From positions 101,275-165,274 of the forward strand of contig QZLH01000055.1 in assembly GCA_003833135.1 (NCBI GenBank): 64,000 nt of DNA, written 5' to 3'. Of the stretch, positions 46,188 through 58,739 are shown piece by piece (the first letter of the stretch is position 1; each line of letters opens with the position of its first letter). Made by a program: the position numbers and the translations under genes. This stretch comes from Oehlia diaphana (taxonomy: Eukaryota; Glomeromycota; Glomeromycetes; Glomerales; Glomeraceae). The notes beneath the pieces were generated by a model that saw nothing but the letters and a program-made list of their open reading frames with translations, searched no databases and was not told the DNA's origin.

Positions 46188-47216
46188 ATGGCATCAAAAT
46201 ATTTATCATCATTAAAATTACCTTCAAAAAAAGTACTAATATTTTTTGGTTCATGCACTGGTATATCATTATTAATATATCGTGATAATAGATTATCAAA
46301 AGAAGCTAAAATATCTTTAGTGAACAAAGTTTCTCATTTGGCTTCAGAGCCTTTAAGTGCACACGAATTACCTAGAAAAGTAACTGTTTATTTGGCCCCT
46401 CCTTTAGGTGATGGTGTATATAAAACTAAAATTCACTTTCGTGAGTACGTATTGGTATGTATGATTTGTAATAATCACGTTATAAACATTTCTTCAAATA
46501 ATAAATTTATATCAAAATTAATTTTAACTTAGCCAGTGCTTAACGCTGCTGCTCTGGAGTATGACATTGTTGAAGGCACAAAACCAGGTCAACTTCGTTC
46601 AAAAGTGCGTGAAGCAATAAGAGAAAAACGTAAACAAGAGTTATCCCCGCCTTCATCCCAATCACCTTTATCATCTACTGCAGATTCTGATCAACCTTTT
46701 AAAACTATAACTCCTTCAAAACCAATTGATGGTGGTACTATAGTAATAGGTAGAATTAGTTGGATTGAATATTTACAAGGGCTTAATGAAGGTTGTATCG
46801 CTTCTTTAGAAGATCCCCCTTCTAAACAAACAAAATCCGATTTAAATTCTGAACAAGCTGATCAACAATCAGACACTAGTCAAGATAAAAATAATAGCAA
46901 TGAAGAATCGGAACCAGAATTTATTATTAGCGAAAAGGATTTTTCAGTACCCGAACTGGATTCGATAGGTTATATCCATTTCTATAATAGAATTGGTTGG
47001 AAAAATTTTCCTTTGAGACTTTATTATGCTTTAAATTCTTATAAAGAATTTGATTTGGCTGGTGAAGATGCTGTTAAAGTAGCTCTTGGTAATACAAGAA
47101 AATTCAAAAAAGATGATCTAAATCTTGGTAAAGATGAAGAAAATTTTTTTAAAGGAACTTTAAATGAACCAACAATAGACGAAAGAATTATTGCAAAACT
47201 GTCAATGTACACCTAA
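46188..47216 (+). CDS. Mitochondrial inner-membrane translocase subunit Tim54
   Basis: Subunit of the TIM22 carrier translocase. Starts MASKYLSSLKLPSKKVLIFF, with an N-terminal TM helix (VLIFFGSCTGISLLIY). The conserved block KVTVYLAPPLGDGVYKTKIH, FREYVLPVLNAAALEYDIVE, GTKPGQLRSKVREAIREKRK follows. An intron lies at 46454-46531 (donor GTATGT, acceptor taacttag). The middle is acidic and Ser/Gln-rich; the C-terminal part has DSIGYIHFYNRIGWKNFPLR. The ATG comes just after a T-tract plus AG, suggesting a 5'-UTR intron ends at the start codon. Ends 85 bp from the convergent DNA ligase stop. Confidence 0.88.
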
Positions 47217-47301
47217 TAAAATTAATTTACAGTGAAATTTTATTTTTATTTTTTTATTTGAAATTTTATTATTTTATTTAAACACGTTAACTTCATAAAC
47301 G

Positions 47302-50300
47302 TTATTCCTTGTTGTTATACTGGTTCTGAAACAATTCCGCAACCTAATAAACATACGAAATCAATAAGTTAATATTAAAAAAAGATGCTACCTATTTACT
47401 TAAAAATTCAACAAATAATATTTATTACCTGTTCACTAGTGGTTGCGTCTTCTGGTTTTTTGTCTTCACGTATTCTAATGAAACGAGGAAACCGTAATGA
47501 CACTCCTTTAGACGCATCAGAAACCTACAAAAATTATACATTTCATGTTTTAATGATTAGATAATAGATTCATAAATTTTCTCAAATAAATATCATAATT
47601 ACCTGTCCTATAGCTGCCTTATATTTTGGAGAGATGCTAAGATCTGCTGCCTTAACTTCCCAAACTTGACAAGGTTCAAACCAAACATCAGGTTTAGTTC
47701 CCTTGTCATAATTAAAATAACTTTTAGGTTCGGACGTTTCCTTTTCTTTTAGGAAATTAAAATGCGTCTCTAGATCGGAATCAGAAAATCCGGTACCAAT
47801 CTTACAGATAGTCTGGTATTCTTCATGCTCTGGATTATAACAAGCGAGAAGAAATGCGCCATATACATTCGTACGTTTTCCGCGCCCGTAAAATGCACCC
47901 ACTACAACCAAATCTAACGAATCTCCTACGCCGCTAAGATAGTCTTTTTTTAGCTAAAAGAACATAACAACATGTGAGATAAAAAAGATACTTTCTCTTC
48001 TTTAAATATATAAGATAAGAAAGTTCACCTTCAACCAATTTCTTGACCTCTTCGAGGGTTCGTAAGTTGACTCTAGACCATCAAGTATTTTAACCATTAA
48101 CCCTTCACAATTAGCTTTAATACTTTCATCTAAGTAAGATTGGATTTCCTCTATATTTGTAGCATTTATATTTTGTACAAAGGAAAATTCATCCTCGATT
48201 TCTTGAAAAGAATCATTCATAAGTTTACGTCTTTCTTCAAGAGATTTCTTGAGAAGAGACTACATACAAATAAAAATTGTTAATTATTTCTATACATTTA
48301 AGCTGTAACTAATAACAATTTAAATAATTTGCTAACCTCTCCATTCAAGTATAATAAGTCAAATGCAAAAAGGCACACTGAAACCTTTATTTCAGCCTCT
48401 TTAACATCCTTCCTTTTACGCGTACTTAATACTTGAAAAGGAAGAAGAATATGCTTTTCTAAATCCCACGCTACAACTTCACAATCAAGCACATATGATT
48501 TGGTATTAGTTTTAGCAGCCTATGAAATAATGATAAAAAGAATTTGAAGGTAATTAGTTAAATCAATTAAATTTTAATGATTAATCTTTAATAACTCACC
48601 TTTGATATTCTTTCAATTATATCCGGAAATTTAACAGTATTGTCTTCTAAATTACGACTAAAAACCTTGGTTGTCCCATCCTCAAGCCTATGAATCTAAA
48701 TAGACAAATCACATTTCTGAGAAAGCAGTGAGATACTTTATAGATTCTTTAATAATATGATATACCTGCCCACGTTCACCGTCATATTTATACTCGCAAG
48801 TAAACTTATGTCCTTCTACACTGTCAAGTACATCAGTAATACTTTTTGTTGGGTGAGCCAACATAGGTTTGAGTGGGATACCTTTATAATAATTAATAAA
48901 TTATTTACGTTGCCGTGAACTTTTTACGGACATTATTAAAGAATTTAATTTCTTTATTACCAGGTGTTAATTTGCAATGTTCTCTTAAATTTTTAATGCC
49001 ACCTTTTAACAAAGCGGGAACAATTTTATCATATGATGGAAGTTCACTATGAATATAATACAAAATATTAATATTTATACGAACAAAAATTAAAGAAATT
49101 AATAATGATATTAACCTGTATACAGATTTAATAGTTTTTATTGCTTCGGTTAATTCTTCAGTTTTTTTAGCTTTTGACAGTTTCTCATACTCTATTTATT
49201 AAGGGACATAACAATTAATTTTGAATGACAATGACAATAAAAAACAATAATAATGACCTTTATCTGTCATAACAAACGCTTGTGCCAAACAAATCAAAAC
49301 GGTTTGCTCGGCTAGCCCAATACGAAGTTTTCCTTCGAGAGATCTATTTTAAATATAACATTGTTTTAATTTTATTACGAACTAATTACGAAAATTTCAC
49401 GTAATAAACTACCTAGTCAAGAATTTCGGCTCTTCACCTCTACAAGATATAAGCAAATTTTGTATTTCCTTAATTTTTAAATCTTGCGACTTTGAAAGCA
49501 CAAAAAAAAAAAAAGAAAATGTTATAAATTAAATTATATTATATAAAAACAGTGAAAATTAAAATTACACTGTGTCCAGTCAAAGAGGCAATCTTTTTCA
49601 TTGAATTAAAGACTTTAGGGACTGTTAATAGTTTATCCCGATTCCCAAACATACTCGATATACTCTTCTGATTGTTTTTACTATCCTAAGAATGTAAAAA
49701 AATTAAACCCAATTTAAATTCATAGAAAATTATAAATTTATTATTGAACTATTAATACAATCTTACCTTAGCGACTTTGCCCAGATCACCCACTTTTGCT
49801 AATTCATTTTTAACCTTTTGTGTTGTCCTACCTGTTACTTCAGCAATTGCTTTTATCAACAAAGATTCTCCGATACCCAGTTCCACGTTTTCGTATTCAG
49901 GACAAACCTGGGAAAGCAATTGATAAACTATCAGTATGAATTATAAAGCCATAAAGTAGATTTGCTTAATTCTTACCCTATTTAAACAGAGATATAAAGT
50001 TTCCAATAAATTTTCTGGACTGAGTTCTATTGTATGTTTGAAAAATGAAGTTAAATATTCTTGAATTTCTAGGCGTTTCGTGGTTGATTCGATAGCTTCG
50101 AAGGTTTTGCATAATCCTGCATATGGGACACTAAATTAATTGTTAAATATGGCCAATATAAGTATATAATAAAAATTAAACATACTTACGGTTCGCCTTT
50201 TTTCCAATCAGCACCAACATCCTTCATGTCCTTTTGGTCAACCCTAAACACAATTTTTACGTTAAAATTTTAATTGCGTATATTGAATAGATTAAAATAA

Positions 50301-50670
50301 ACAATTTTATTACAATTTGTTTGTCGAGACTAGTTCCGATTCCAAATTATCATGTTGTTCTTCCTTTACGTTGTCTTCATCCATTTCCGATGAAGATTCG
50401 GTTTTATTCTCCCGTTCATTTTCCCTCTCAAACTTGATCTTTTTCGTGTCAACTTCACTATTTGATTCCTCATCTGAGGATTCAATGATACGTTTTTTTA
50501 CTTTTCCACCAGACTTCTTATCCTTTTTTTCCTGAGATATGGAGTCATTTAACTTTGGTTTTCCAAAAAAGTTGCTTCGATAAGAAAGTAAGACGCGTCG
50601 CGTTAGTTTTTTTAAAGCAACGTGTACATATATTTGTAAATACGTACCTGACTTTAGTTTGTTTCGACAT
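47302..50670 (-). CDS. ATP-dependent DNA ligase I
   Basis: Seals nicks in replication and repair. The start at 50670 gives MSKQTKV on a 23-nt exon; splicing to [11 protein letters not shown] restores a complete PIP box QTKVSNFF for PCNA binding. A basic/acidic nuclear leader follows ([12 protein letters not shown]), then the alpha-helical DNA-binding domain ([54 protein letters not shown]). The adenylation domain has motif [14 protein letters not shown] with the catalytic Lys, motif [14 protein letters not shown], motif IIIa [13 protein letters not shown], motif IV CEGLMVK and motif V NWLKLKKDYL. The OB fold ([20 protein letters not shown]) ends [16 protein letters not shown], with TAA at 47302-47304. 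About 16 exons. About 800 residues. Confidence 0.95.
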
Positions 50671-50899
50671 TTCGTAAAATAAAAATATTCCTTCTCTGTA
50701 TTTAACAGCTGAACTTTCTAGTCTCGAAAAAGGTTTAGCTGTAACTATATAATATAAGCTTGAAGGTTTAAAAATGTAAACACGCGCATGCTTTTTTAGA
50801 TTTTTGTTTACTATCATGTGACCGATTTTTCTGCGTAACCACATGGTTACGTATTTTTATCTCACTCAAAAACTGGCACTTTTCGTAATAAAACATACA

Positions 50900-52600
50900 G
50901 TATTTAAAAATTTTTAAAAGGTCATATGATTCGTAATTCTGGCTGAAATTATGGCTTACACAAAGTATTGTTTACATAATTATTAGCTTACTTTGCTAAT
51001 ACAATTATATATAAAGTTAGCTTAATATATTAGTCAAAAGAACTTGGTATGATTCACCAGAGATCAGCTAATCTTATTCCTACTCCTATTCTTAATCGTA
51101 TTCCACTCTCCATGCGATTTCATGTCTTATTTATATTAAATTATAATACATTATAAACTATTTTCCATATTTTAGTAGAAAAAAAGGTAAAAGATTATTA
51201 AATGTTTGATTACGAAGATCATGTAGAGGTTTAAAAATAGGAAAATCATAATACAATGCACATAAAATACACGTAATATGTTCTAATATCTCACATGTAC
51301 AATATCTTTCGCGTTTTCATACTTTATTATCGGGCGGTACTTCCCACGAGGAGTCCCGCAATGGGTTTTTGTGACATCGTCAAAATTTGGCACGGTTTTA
51401 TTGAATTGCCATTAAAATAATAACTAAATTTTATTGGTTTATTTATAATTAATTTTTTCAATTCTTTAATTTTTATCATATTTATTTTATATATATAAAT
51501 TAGACAACCATATTTAGCATTTACAAAATATAATTTTTGGTGTTATAACACTCTCTATCGATATTAAACACTTTTTGGGTAGCCTATTAGATATTAAACC
51601 AACTTTTTTAGGTTTGGGCACGTTTTATCCAATTACGGAATCATTTTTTTTTTCAGTGCTACTTTTTCTTAAACTGGTACGGTATATGTTGCTTTCGGCT
51701 CTAGTATATACCGTGACCTATCTTACCCTGATATGTCAGTGTTTATAGTTGACTTTAACGTTACCTGTGAGTACTAGAGATTGCATATCATCGCTACCAC
51801 CAACCTACACACAATATTTTTAAATATAAGGTAAAAGAATGAAAAAGAGAACTCCTTTCGTTAACAGTTTATGACACAGATTATCGCCCTTGTATTACCT
51901 GCAGTGGGTACTCGGTATAAAATACTGGCTAGTTTGAAATTTAAGCTCGAGAATAAACCAATTGTTATTTGGTGAAGATTTATTATATTCTAATTATATC
52001 AAAGCAATTAAGTAAATTTATAACATAAGATTACATGAAAATTAATAATAAGCAAATTCAAGTTATCCACTATATAAATATTAATTACAATAGAGTCTGT
52101 TAACACAACATATACAAATTTCTGACGTGGCTGAAGTTGGATATTGCTTGTCCAATATTTGCATTGGTAAATCATTACCGACTCACTTCTTTATTTCACC
52201 AACGGCAACAGCATTTAACATATTTATATGTGAACCAATCAGAATGAATAAGATATCTGATTTCCGAGTCCTTAATGCCTTCTATGAACAAGGCCGCTTA
52301 CTTGAAGATTGACTATGTTTTCTATGTTTTCCATGTTTTCCATTACTTTCTTCAAAGAATCTAAACTAATAGGAAAACTTGCCCTATTCACAGACATTAT
52401 TGGTTAGGATTATTAATATAGCACAGCGCAAACTAAAATGAACTATCAAACATGTTGATTCACTCGCGTTGACCAAATTTATTACGATCACTTACCAGCA
52501 TCTGGTTGCTCTACGAGTTTTTTAGGCGGGTTTGACGATGATATTAATTTATCAAAAAATAAAAAAAATTTATGTTATTTAATAATTCTTCTTGAACGGA
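50900..52600. other. Gene-poor region, no supported gene
   Basis: AT-rich DNA between DNA ligase I and a group of orphan frames. An inverted repeat tacggtatat / atataccgt occurs near 51678-51714. A 61-codon frame at 52127-52312 has no recognisable features. No family resemblance was seen on either strand. Confidence 0.5.
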
Positions 52601-52607
52601 AGTTTAA

Positions 52608-52874
52608 TCAGAAGCAGGAAAGAAGAGTACAAGAATAAGTAAGTGTTCGGTATTTATTGGCAAATAGACACGCACTAGATTTCTTCGATAACCCTTTCAA
52701 ATATAAGAGCTTAGCGTTATTTGTCTCGCAGAGATTAAGTAATTTTTCTATATCAGCTAATTTAGTATCATTATTAGTATAATATAAGTATAAGTTGGCC
52801 TCCTCATTCTCACTTAATTTATTAGGCTCCTTGGAGAGAATTTGAATAGTAGCAGCAATATTATCAAGTGACAT
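52608..52874 (-). CDS. Short hypothetical helical protein
   Basis: 88 codons with ATG, starting MSLDNIAATIQILSKEPNKL. The sequence is amphipathic-helical (ENEEANLYLYYTNNDTKLAD, IEKLLNLCETNNAKLLYLKG) and its composition is compatible with coding. The last 15 residues are Cys/Ser/Thr-rich and may be intron read-through. No family is recognised. It lies in a region otherwise poor in genes. Confidence 0.3.
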   Translation of the reverse strand: MSLDNIAATIQILSKEPNKLSENEEANLYLYYTNNDTKLADIEKLLNLCETNNAKLLYLKGLSKKSSACLFANKYRTLTYSCTLLSCF

Positions 52875-53148
52875 GTTATAGCTATTTATAATTTTTGTGG
52901 AAAAATTAGTTTTACAAGTTCACAAATGGTTCAAAAAAGAAATTGATTTTTTTTGTCGCAGAAGGATATGAAACCGATTGTCGCTTTAAGTTGACTCAGT
53001 TTGATCAGTTACGCAAATATCACACAAGTCATGCTTTATAATACATCATATAAAAAAAGTGCTAAATTTACAGTCTCCGACATCACCACTTTTATAAAAA
53101 TACAAGCTGCGAGACTAACCCGCTGTACATCATAATCATAAAATTTGA

Positions 53149-53454
53149 TCACGAACTTGAATTTATTACTTGAACTGTTGCAAGTAAGACAATATTCCAT
53201 TCACAATCGCCATGTAATCCATAATTCTCATGTTTTATATTGCAAATAGGGCATGGAGAGCTCCATGGCTGAACAAATGCAAAATTACAATTATCAATCC
53301 CCCTAAAACTATTTCGAAATTTCAAGTATGTGAAATGCTCTAACATAAATTTGATAATTAATTCTGGATAACGTTTGGCTTTGAAGATAATAAGCTTGAA
53401 ATTAGAAGCTTGAGGTTTTGCTGAAATACTTATCACAGCTTTTGATAATGCCAT
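53149..53454 (-). CDS. Short protein with a CPxC-H-C putative zinc-binding motif
   Basis: 101 codons with ATG, starting MALSKAVISISAKPQASNFK. It has a central patch PWSSPCPICNIKHENYGLHG followed by DCEW, that is CPIC-x3-H-x7-C. The spacing suits a small zinc knuckle of a kind I associate with dispersed, transposon-linked gene families in mycorrhizal fungi. That association is from memory and unverified. It may be a truncated copy. It lies 275 bp upstream of, and on the same strand as, the 52.6-52.9 kb frame, so the two might be exons of one decayed gene. Confidence 0.35.
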   Translation of the reverse strand: MALSKAVISISAKPQASNFKLIIFKAKRYPELIIKFMLEHFTYLKFRNSFRGIDNCNFAFVQPWSSPCPICNIKHENYGLHGDCEWNIVLLATVQVINSSS

Positions 53455-54383
53455 AGCTTATATTTATTATATATATAATAGTTTTTTAATTTATATAGTA
53501 TAATTTTTATTGATTTTTACAAAATTCCTAATTTTAATTTTAATTCCTAATCCCAATTCTAACAATTTTGCCTAACCTTAACCCTAAAACTATACTAAAA
53601 ACTATATAGTATAAATGATATAAAGCTTACACTATATATATAATGAGAATCATATCATACTTATTATTGTTATACTAAACTTTATAAACTAAATGCTAGC
53701 AGTGCTACAAATAAATAAAAAAAGTATCTCAGCCAATATTAATTTCGCAATTTTATTATTATTAGATTTCTCTCATCAAAATGTCAAACTCCAATTAGTA
53801 GATTACTTAAAAATAGGAATGAGTAATTTTATATTACTTTAAAATCTAAACTTAAAATACCATATAGTTCCAAAATAAAACACCCAATTTTCTATTATAG
53901 GGTGCTTAATTTTAGGTAATATTATTTTAAATTTGAAAATTCTATCAATAATAATAACTTGTAATCTAATGGTCACAGCACAATGAAATTTGGTTCATTA
54001 TATTCGTCTCAATATCAGAGGTATTTATTTTACAATGTGGAGCGCTTAATTTTGGAACTATAGTTAGAATTTCATGTGGCTTTTTATTTGAAAATTGGGA
54101 TCTTACAATCGACCGTACATTCGCTCACGTGATTATTTCTTTTGGTAAAATTTTTAAATATTCATGCGATTAATAAAAGGATGATCATACTTACATCATA
54201 ATTTTCAAGTCCCATGAGGTCACGATGATGCATAATTTTTAACTTTTTGAGGGCTGAGATAAATAACATAACACGACCAACACGATATATAAACACGAGG
54301 AAAAATCTCAGTTATAAAATAAAAAAAAGAAAAATTTGCAATTTCGAAATATAAAAGACTTTTCTTCCATTTTAAAAATCGAT

Positions 54384-54873
54384 ATGGCTGTAACATACGC
54401 TGAAGCAGTTAAAGAAAATTTGGAAGCAGAAGTTACAAACAATGCTCAACATCATACCACTGGAACTTCTCAGGATAAACACTCGGATAATTATGATGCA
54501 GCTGTATACGATAGAGTAGAAGGTAGTAAAAAGATAGTAGAAAATATTAAAAATATGAGTAAAGATCGTGATATTAAGGAGCAAAATAAAGCAAGAGGCA
54601 CTAATGAAATTTCTAAAAGGTCAAAGGGTGTTGTAATTCTTACCGTTGCCCTTGATATTGCCTTGGCTGGTTTATTGGTTGGAACAGTATATAAAAAGCC
54701 TACTATTAATAAAGTAAAATTGGGGTTTGGAACCGTTGGATTATCTTTATTTTATGGATTTCAATGGTAAGAATTTGTTATTATTTGAACATAATATTCA
54801 TACGTTTTATCGGTGCTTTTTATTAACTTACTTTTTAAATATTTATAGGCTTTTTTATCAGAAACATAATTAA
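54384..54873 (+). CDS. Small membrane protein, unknown
   Basis: Two exons, 54384-54766 and 54849-54873, give 135 residues. Starts MAVTYAEAVKENLEAEVTNN. The polar N-terminal half contains charged helix (YDAAVYDRVEGSKKIVENIK). The C-terminal half has two hydrophobic helices (VVILTVALDIALAGLLVGTV and LGFGTVGLSLFYGFQW) joined by a basic loop, ending LFYQKHN. The splice TG|GCTTTTTTATCAG joins cleanly and ends in TAA. No family is recognised. Two TM segments with a soluble N-terminal half are compatible with an ER or mitochondrial membrane protein. The frame could be extended upstream only with a non-ATG start. Confidence 0.6.
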
Positions 54874-54879
54874 ATATAA

Positions 54880-57180
54880 TATTACCTTTTAAATTTATTA
54901 CACTTACATTTAATAATAATAAAATTTTATTTCACGAAAGAATAAGAATATTGAATATTTAGGTTAATAAATTTTTTACTATTTTAAAAGTACACAGATC
55001 AAGAATATTTATAGTTATAAAGTAGTTTTTACATTTAAATATTTTTCTATAAAATATTTGCACCATAATGAGGGCACATAATAATGAAGTTCACAGTAGT
55101 TATATAAAGTTGATTTAAAAATAAGGTTCTCGATGATTTACAAAATAAATTTTACGTGATCTAATTACTCTCAATCTCCTTGATATTTTCTTGTTATTAT
55201 TGACCTTCATACCATAATACTCCATTGATGATAAATCAAAGGACCAAATACAGTACTACAAATTAAATACTTCATAAATACATGATCTAGCAATAATTTT
55301 TACTCGAGTTTATAGAAAACACACTTACCTTAAAATTTTCTGTAATTTTTTTGAACGGTTTCACAGTTGTGCAAAGAATTCTTTAAAATTTAATTATTTT
55401 TTCCGTTCTAATAAGATTTCGGAGGACGTGCGAACGTTGAACGAGAGCGAAATTTTATAAAATTATACATTATTTGATTAAACGCGAAATATTTTAATCT
55501 AAGAAAATAAAGACATAATTTGTATTGCTATCTATCTATATATGCTTGTACCATTTTTAAATAATACTCTATAGCAAACTGAAACAGACAAATTAAATTA
55601 ATCTAAATATTCTTAACCTATATATTTAAATAAATGATATTCGACTAGTTTTTTTTGTCATTAATTGCAGAAATTTTTTTTGAATAGAAAGGTATAAGGT
55701 GTAATCCAACTATAAATAGCAATTTAAGGTATATGATCTATTTGGTAAATTTCCACGAATAATCTGGCGTGGCGTCAGGTGAGCTGTGAGCATTATTTAC
55801 GTTGATTTTAATATTATCATATCTACATTATTATCGATTTTTCTTTTTGTTCCCCTCTCTTATTTATTATTTATAAATTGCTTTTATTGTGAATTAAGCA
55901 TAATGTGGCCTGAGAAGGACTTATTTTGTGTTTATTATTATTTATTCGAGTTGCAACGGAAGAGGCAAGTTATAACAGTTATAAAGTATGTTGTATTTAT
56001 TATTTGATTTATTAAATTAGTAATCAATGGACTTTTAGTTTCAGTTTCGTGGATCACGAAAACAAGCATCCGAATTTTTTATCATAGTACGAAGATAAAT
56101 CTTATTGCTATGATTATATTATGAAAGAGAAACGATAAGGTTTTACGCTGCGACCTATTTCAGTACTGATCGAAAAAAAACTATTTCGTTTAAAGTCGAG
56201 AAACATCTCGTGTGTTTGGTAAATGAATGATCCATAAAATTCAGAAGAAACATACCTCGTGTACAGTATGTCTCTAGGACTAATGGTTAAAACGGATCCT
56301 TTCGTACCAATATTATCGTAGTGATTCTAGATAGTGTTATTTTCACCACATGAAAGGTGAAACGGGGCACTCAAATATTAGCTCTCGCGATAAAAATAAT
56401 TGGTAATAGAGCTAATGATTCTTTCGGTGCTCGTTGTTATGCTTTTCAGATGATCTTATCAACAAATATACTATGGCCACCTGTGGCTGTTGGTACAACG
56501 CTTATGGGACTCAAAATACTGCTCAAATTATCTTATGACCAGGCAGCGACATGGAATCTTGGACAAGGGGCTTATTATATATAATCTTGTCTTGTATATA
56601 ATAAGAATTTTACATGTAGTTCTAATTGCATTTAATCTTTATTAATTTAAGGCTAAAGAGTTATTAAAGAATCGCGTAACAAACCAAAAGGACATTTATA
56701 ATTAAAAAATGTTCGCCCAAATTTCAAATCATTGGAAAAATGAACGTTAGTATTATGGCACTAGAGAATAGAAGAACGATGTCAAAAACATGGCGAGACT
56801 TCAATAGTAATACAATGTATTGGGAATAATAATAATTAAACTTTATACTTGAAATAAAAATAAAAAACATTTACATTTATTACTTGGCGACCACTATCAC
56901 GAAATTTTTGATTGGAGGTGTTAACAAGTTTATTAATATACTGTATAATATATAAATTAGGAAATTTATTCTGGCCAAAATTAATCATCCCGAAATATAA
57001 AAAATCTGGCAAAATTAACATGTCAAATTAATAATATTAACGGACCAATTAAAAACTTGTTTATTCGCTTGGTCAGAATAAAAACCTTACGTCATACGCG
57101 TGCGATCAACAGTCTCAGAAATAATCTTATAATCTTTGTTGACTTTGCTCTAAACTGATTTTTGATAATAAAAACTGAAA
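54880..57180. other. Intergenic AT-rich region
   Basis: About 2.3 kb with no supported gene. A 75-codon ATG frame at 56357-56584 has a hydrophobic stretch but no upstream exon or family resemblance and is not called. GC content is slightly higher near 56240-56580, which may mark an old gene or element fragment. Confidence 0.45.
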
Positions 57181-57188
57181 ACAAAACT

Positions 57189-58733
57189 ATGGAAGCAACT
57201 AATTTTAATAACGACAAACTTGAAGTGGCCGAAAAGTTTGAATATATGAAAGACGTTAATCGAGTCATGTCGGTAGCGTCAAGTACTCAATCGCCACAAA
57301 CTAAAAATTATTTAGCTAAAAAGAGTGGTGGAATACAAGTAATTATTATAAATTTGAAGTGGATTATTTAATGCGTTTATAATAATAATATATCTCATCT
57401 ATTAGAAACGTGCGTTCGTACCAACAGTGCTAAAGCCATTCAAATTTTATACTGAATCGCGGGACAATAACTGTCCTAATAAAGAAAATTCCCCAAAATC
57501 ACCATTTATTCCTTTAGCTTACGGTGTGCAACAATTTTTAGAAAGTCCAACCAGATTCGATGCTAAGGTATCGGATGATAATACGTTTCAAAAATCAACA
57601 TCGTGATTTTGAAGCTAATAATTGCAATTTTCCTTTAAAAAAAAAAAGTCTGGTAAATTACGTTCAAATACCTTAACTGTACCGAAATCTCCGTACTTGC
57701 GCACTAAATATAGGTCTAAACCCACTATGTAAGTCTCCAATTAATTGAAGTTCAAATAAATAAAATTAATAAGAAAATCATTCATAAGCCGGGTAATTAA
57801 TTATTAATGTATTTGTTTATTGTTCAGTATATTACCGAAGAGTCCTTCACCAACACATGTCATTAAAGCTAATCCCGTACCCGATTATAAAGAACCATAT
57901 AGACCGGTGATTGAACACCGGTTAATCGAATTACCAATGTTTAGTTTACCTGGTGAGGAAATTTCCAAGAGGAAATCACAAGAAATTGAAGAAAGGATTC
58001 GTCAAGAAAAAGAGAAAATGGAAAAGATGCGTGAATTTAAAGCGCAACCACTTCCTACTGGTTTCCATAATGTATGTAACCATTAAATGTATTGTACGTA
58101 CTAAAATCAAAATAAATAATTATTAATTATTCTTCTCTTTTGTTTAGTGTCTGCCTACACGTCCTTATTATTCACCAACTCACCCAAAGCCATTTGCATT
58201 GTTAACTAATGATCGTGGAGAAAAATATCAAAGAGAATTTTATGAGAAAGTGAGAAAAGAGCAGGAATATTACAAAGAAAATCGATTCCATGCACAACCT
58301 CTCCCCAATTTTAAGCGTGAAATTCCTAGAAAACCTGAATGTCCTCCACCAACAGAACCAATTGGTTTTTTCTTTTTTACTGATACTCGTATGGAAGAAC
58401 GGCATATTTATGACGAACACAGAAGATTCCGAGAGAAGGTAGCTGAGGAACAAAGATTAGCAGAGATTAGGGAGGAAGAGGTAAGATATAAGACCTAATT
58501 CATATTATCGATCTTTTTTCGATATTTAACTTTTTATGCATTTATGTTAATTAAAGATACGCAATGCGGAGGAAATCCGTCGGTTAAGAGCAAATTTAGT
58601 TCATCACGCTCAACCTATTCGATATTATACACCGATAAATATACAACCATCGAATAAAAAACCGACAAGACCAATTTCTCCCATGATCGGTGAAAAACGA
58701 CGTAAATATAGAGATTCATTTAAGCACATCTGA
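57189..58733 (+). CDS. TPX2-like microtubule/spindle assembly protein
   Basis: TPX2 proteins bind microtubules and activate Aurora kinase in spindle assembly. The ATG at 57189 gives MEATNFNNDKLEVAEKFEYM. Splices follow at 57338, near 57570, near 57730, and at about 58072 (FHN/CLPTRPYYSP). C-terminal TPX2-type repeats: REFKAQPLPTGFHN, CLPTRPYYSPTHPKPFALLT, NDRGEKYQREFYEKVRKEQE, RFHAQPLPNFKREIPRKPEC, FTDTRMEERHIYDEHRRFRE. The tail IRRLRANLVHHAQPIRYYTP ends RKYRDSFKHI. The repeated FxAQPLP plus TxxR...F...V pattern is characteristic of the TPX2 C-terminal domain. About 380 residues, shorter than animal TPX2; no clear N-terminal Aurora-binding motif was seen. Confidence 0.82.
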
Positions 58734-58739
58734 AATCTG

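Noticed and set aside
56357..56584. 75-codon frame with a hydrophobic patch
   Set aside because: No family resemblance or exon context; may be a fragment of an old gene but cannot be supported.
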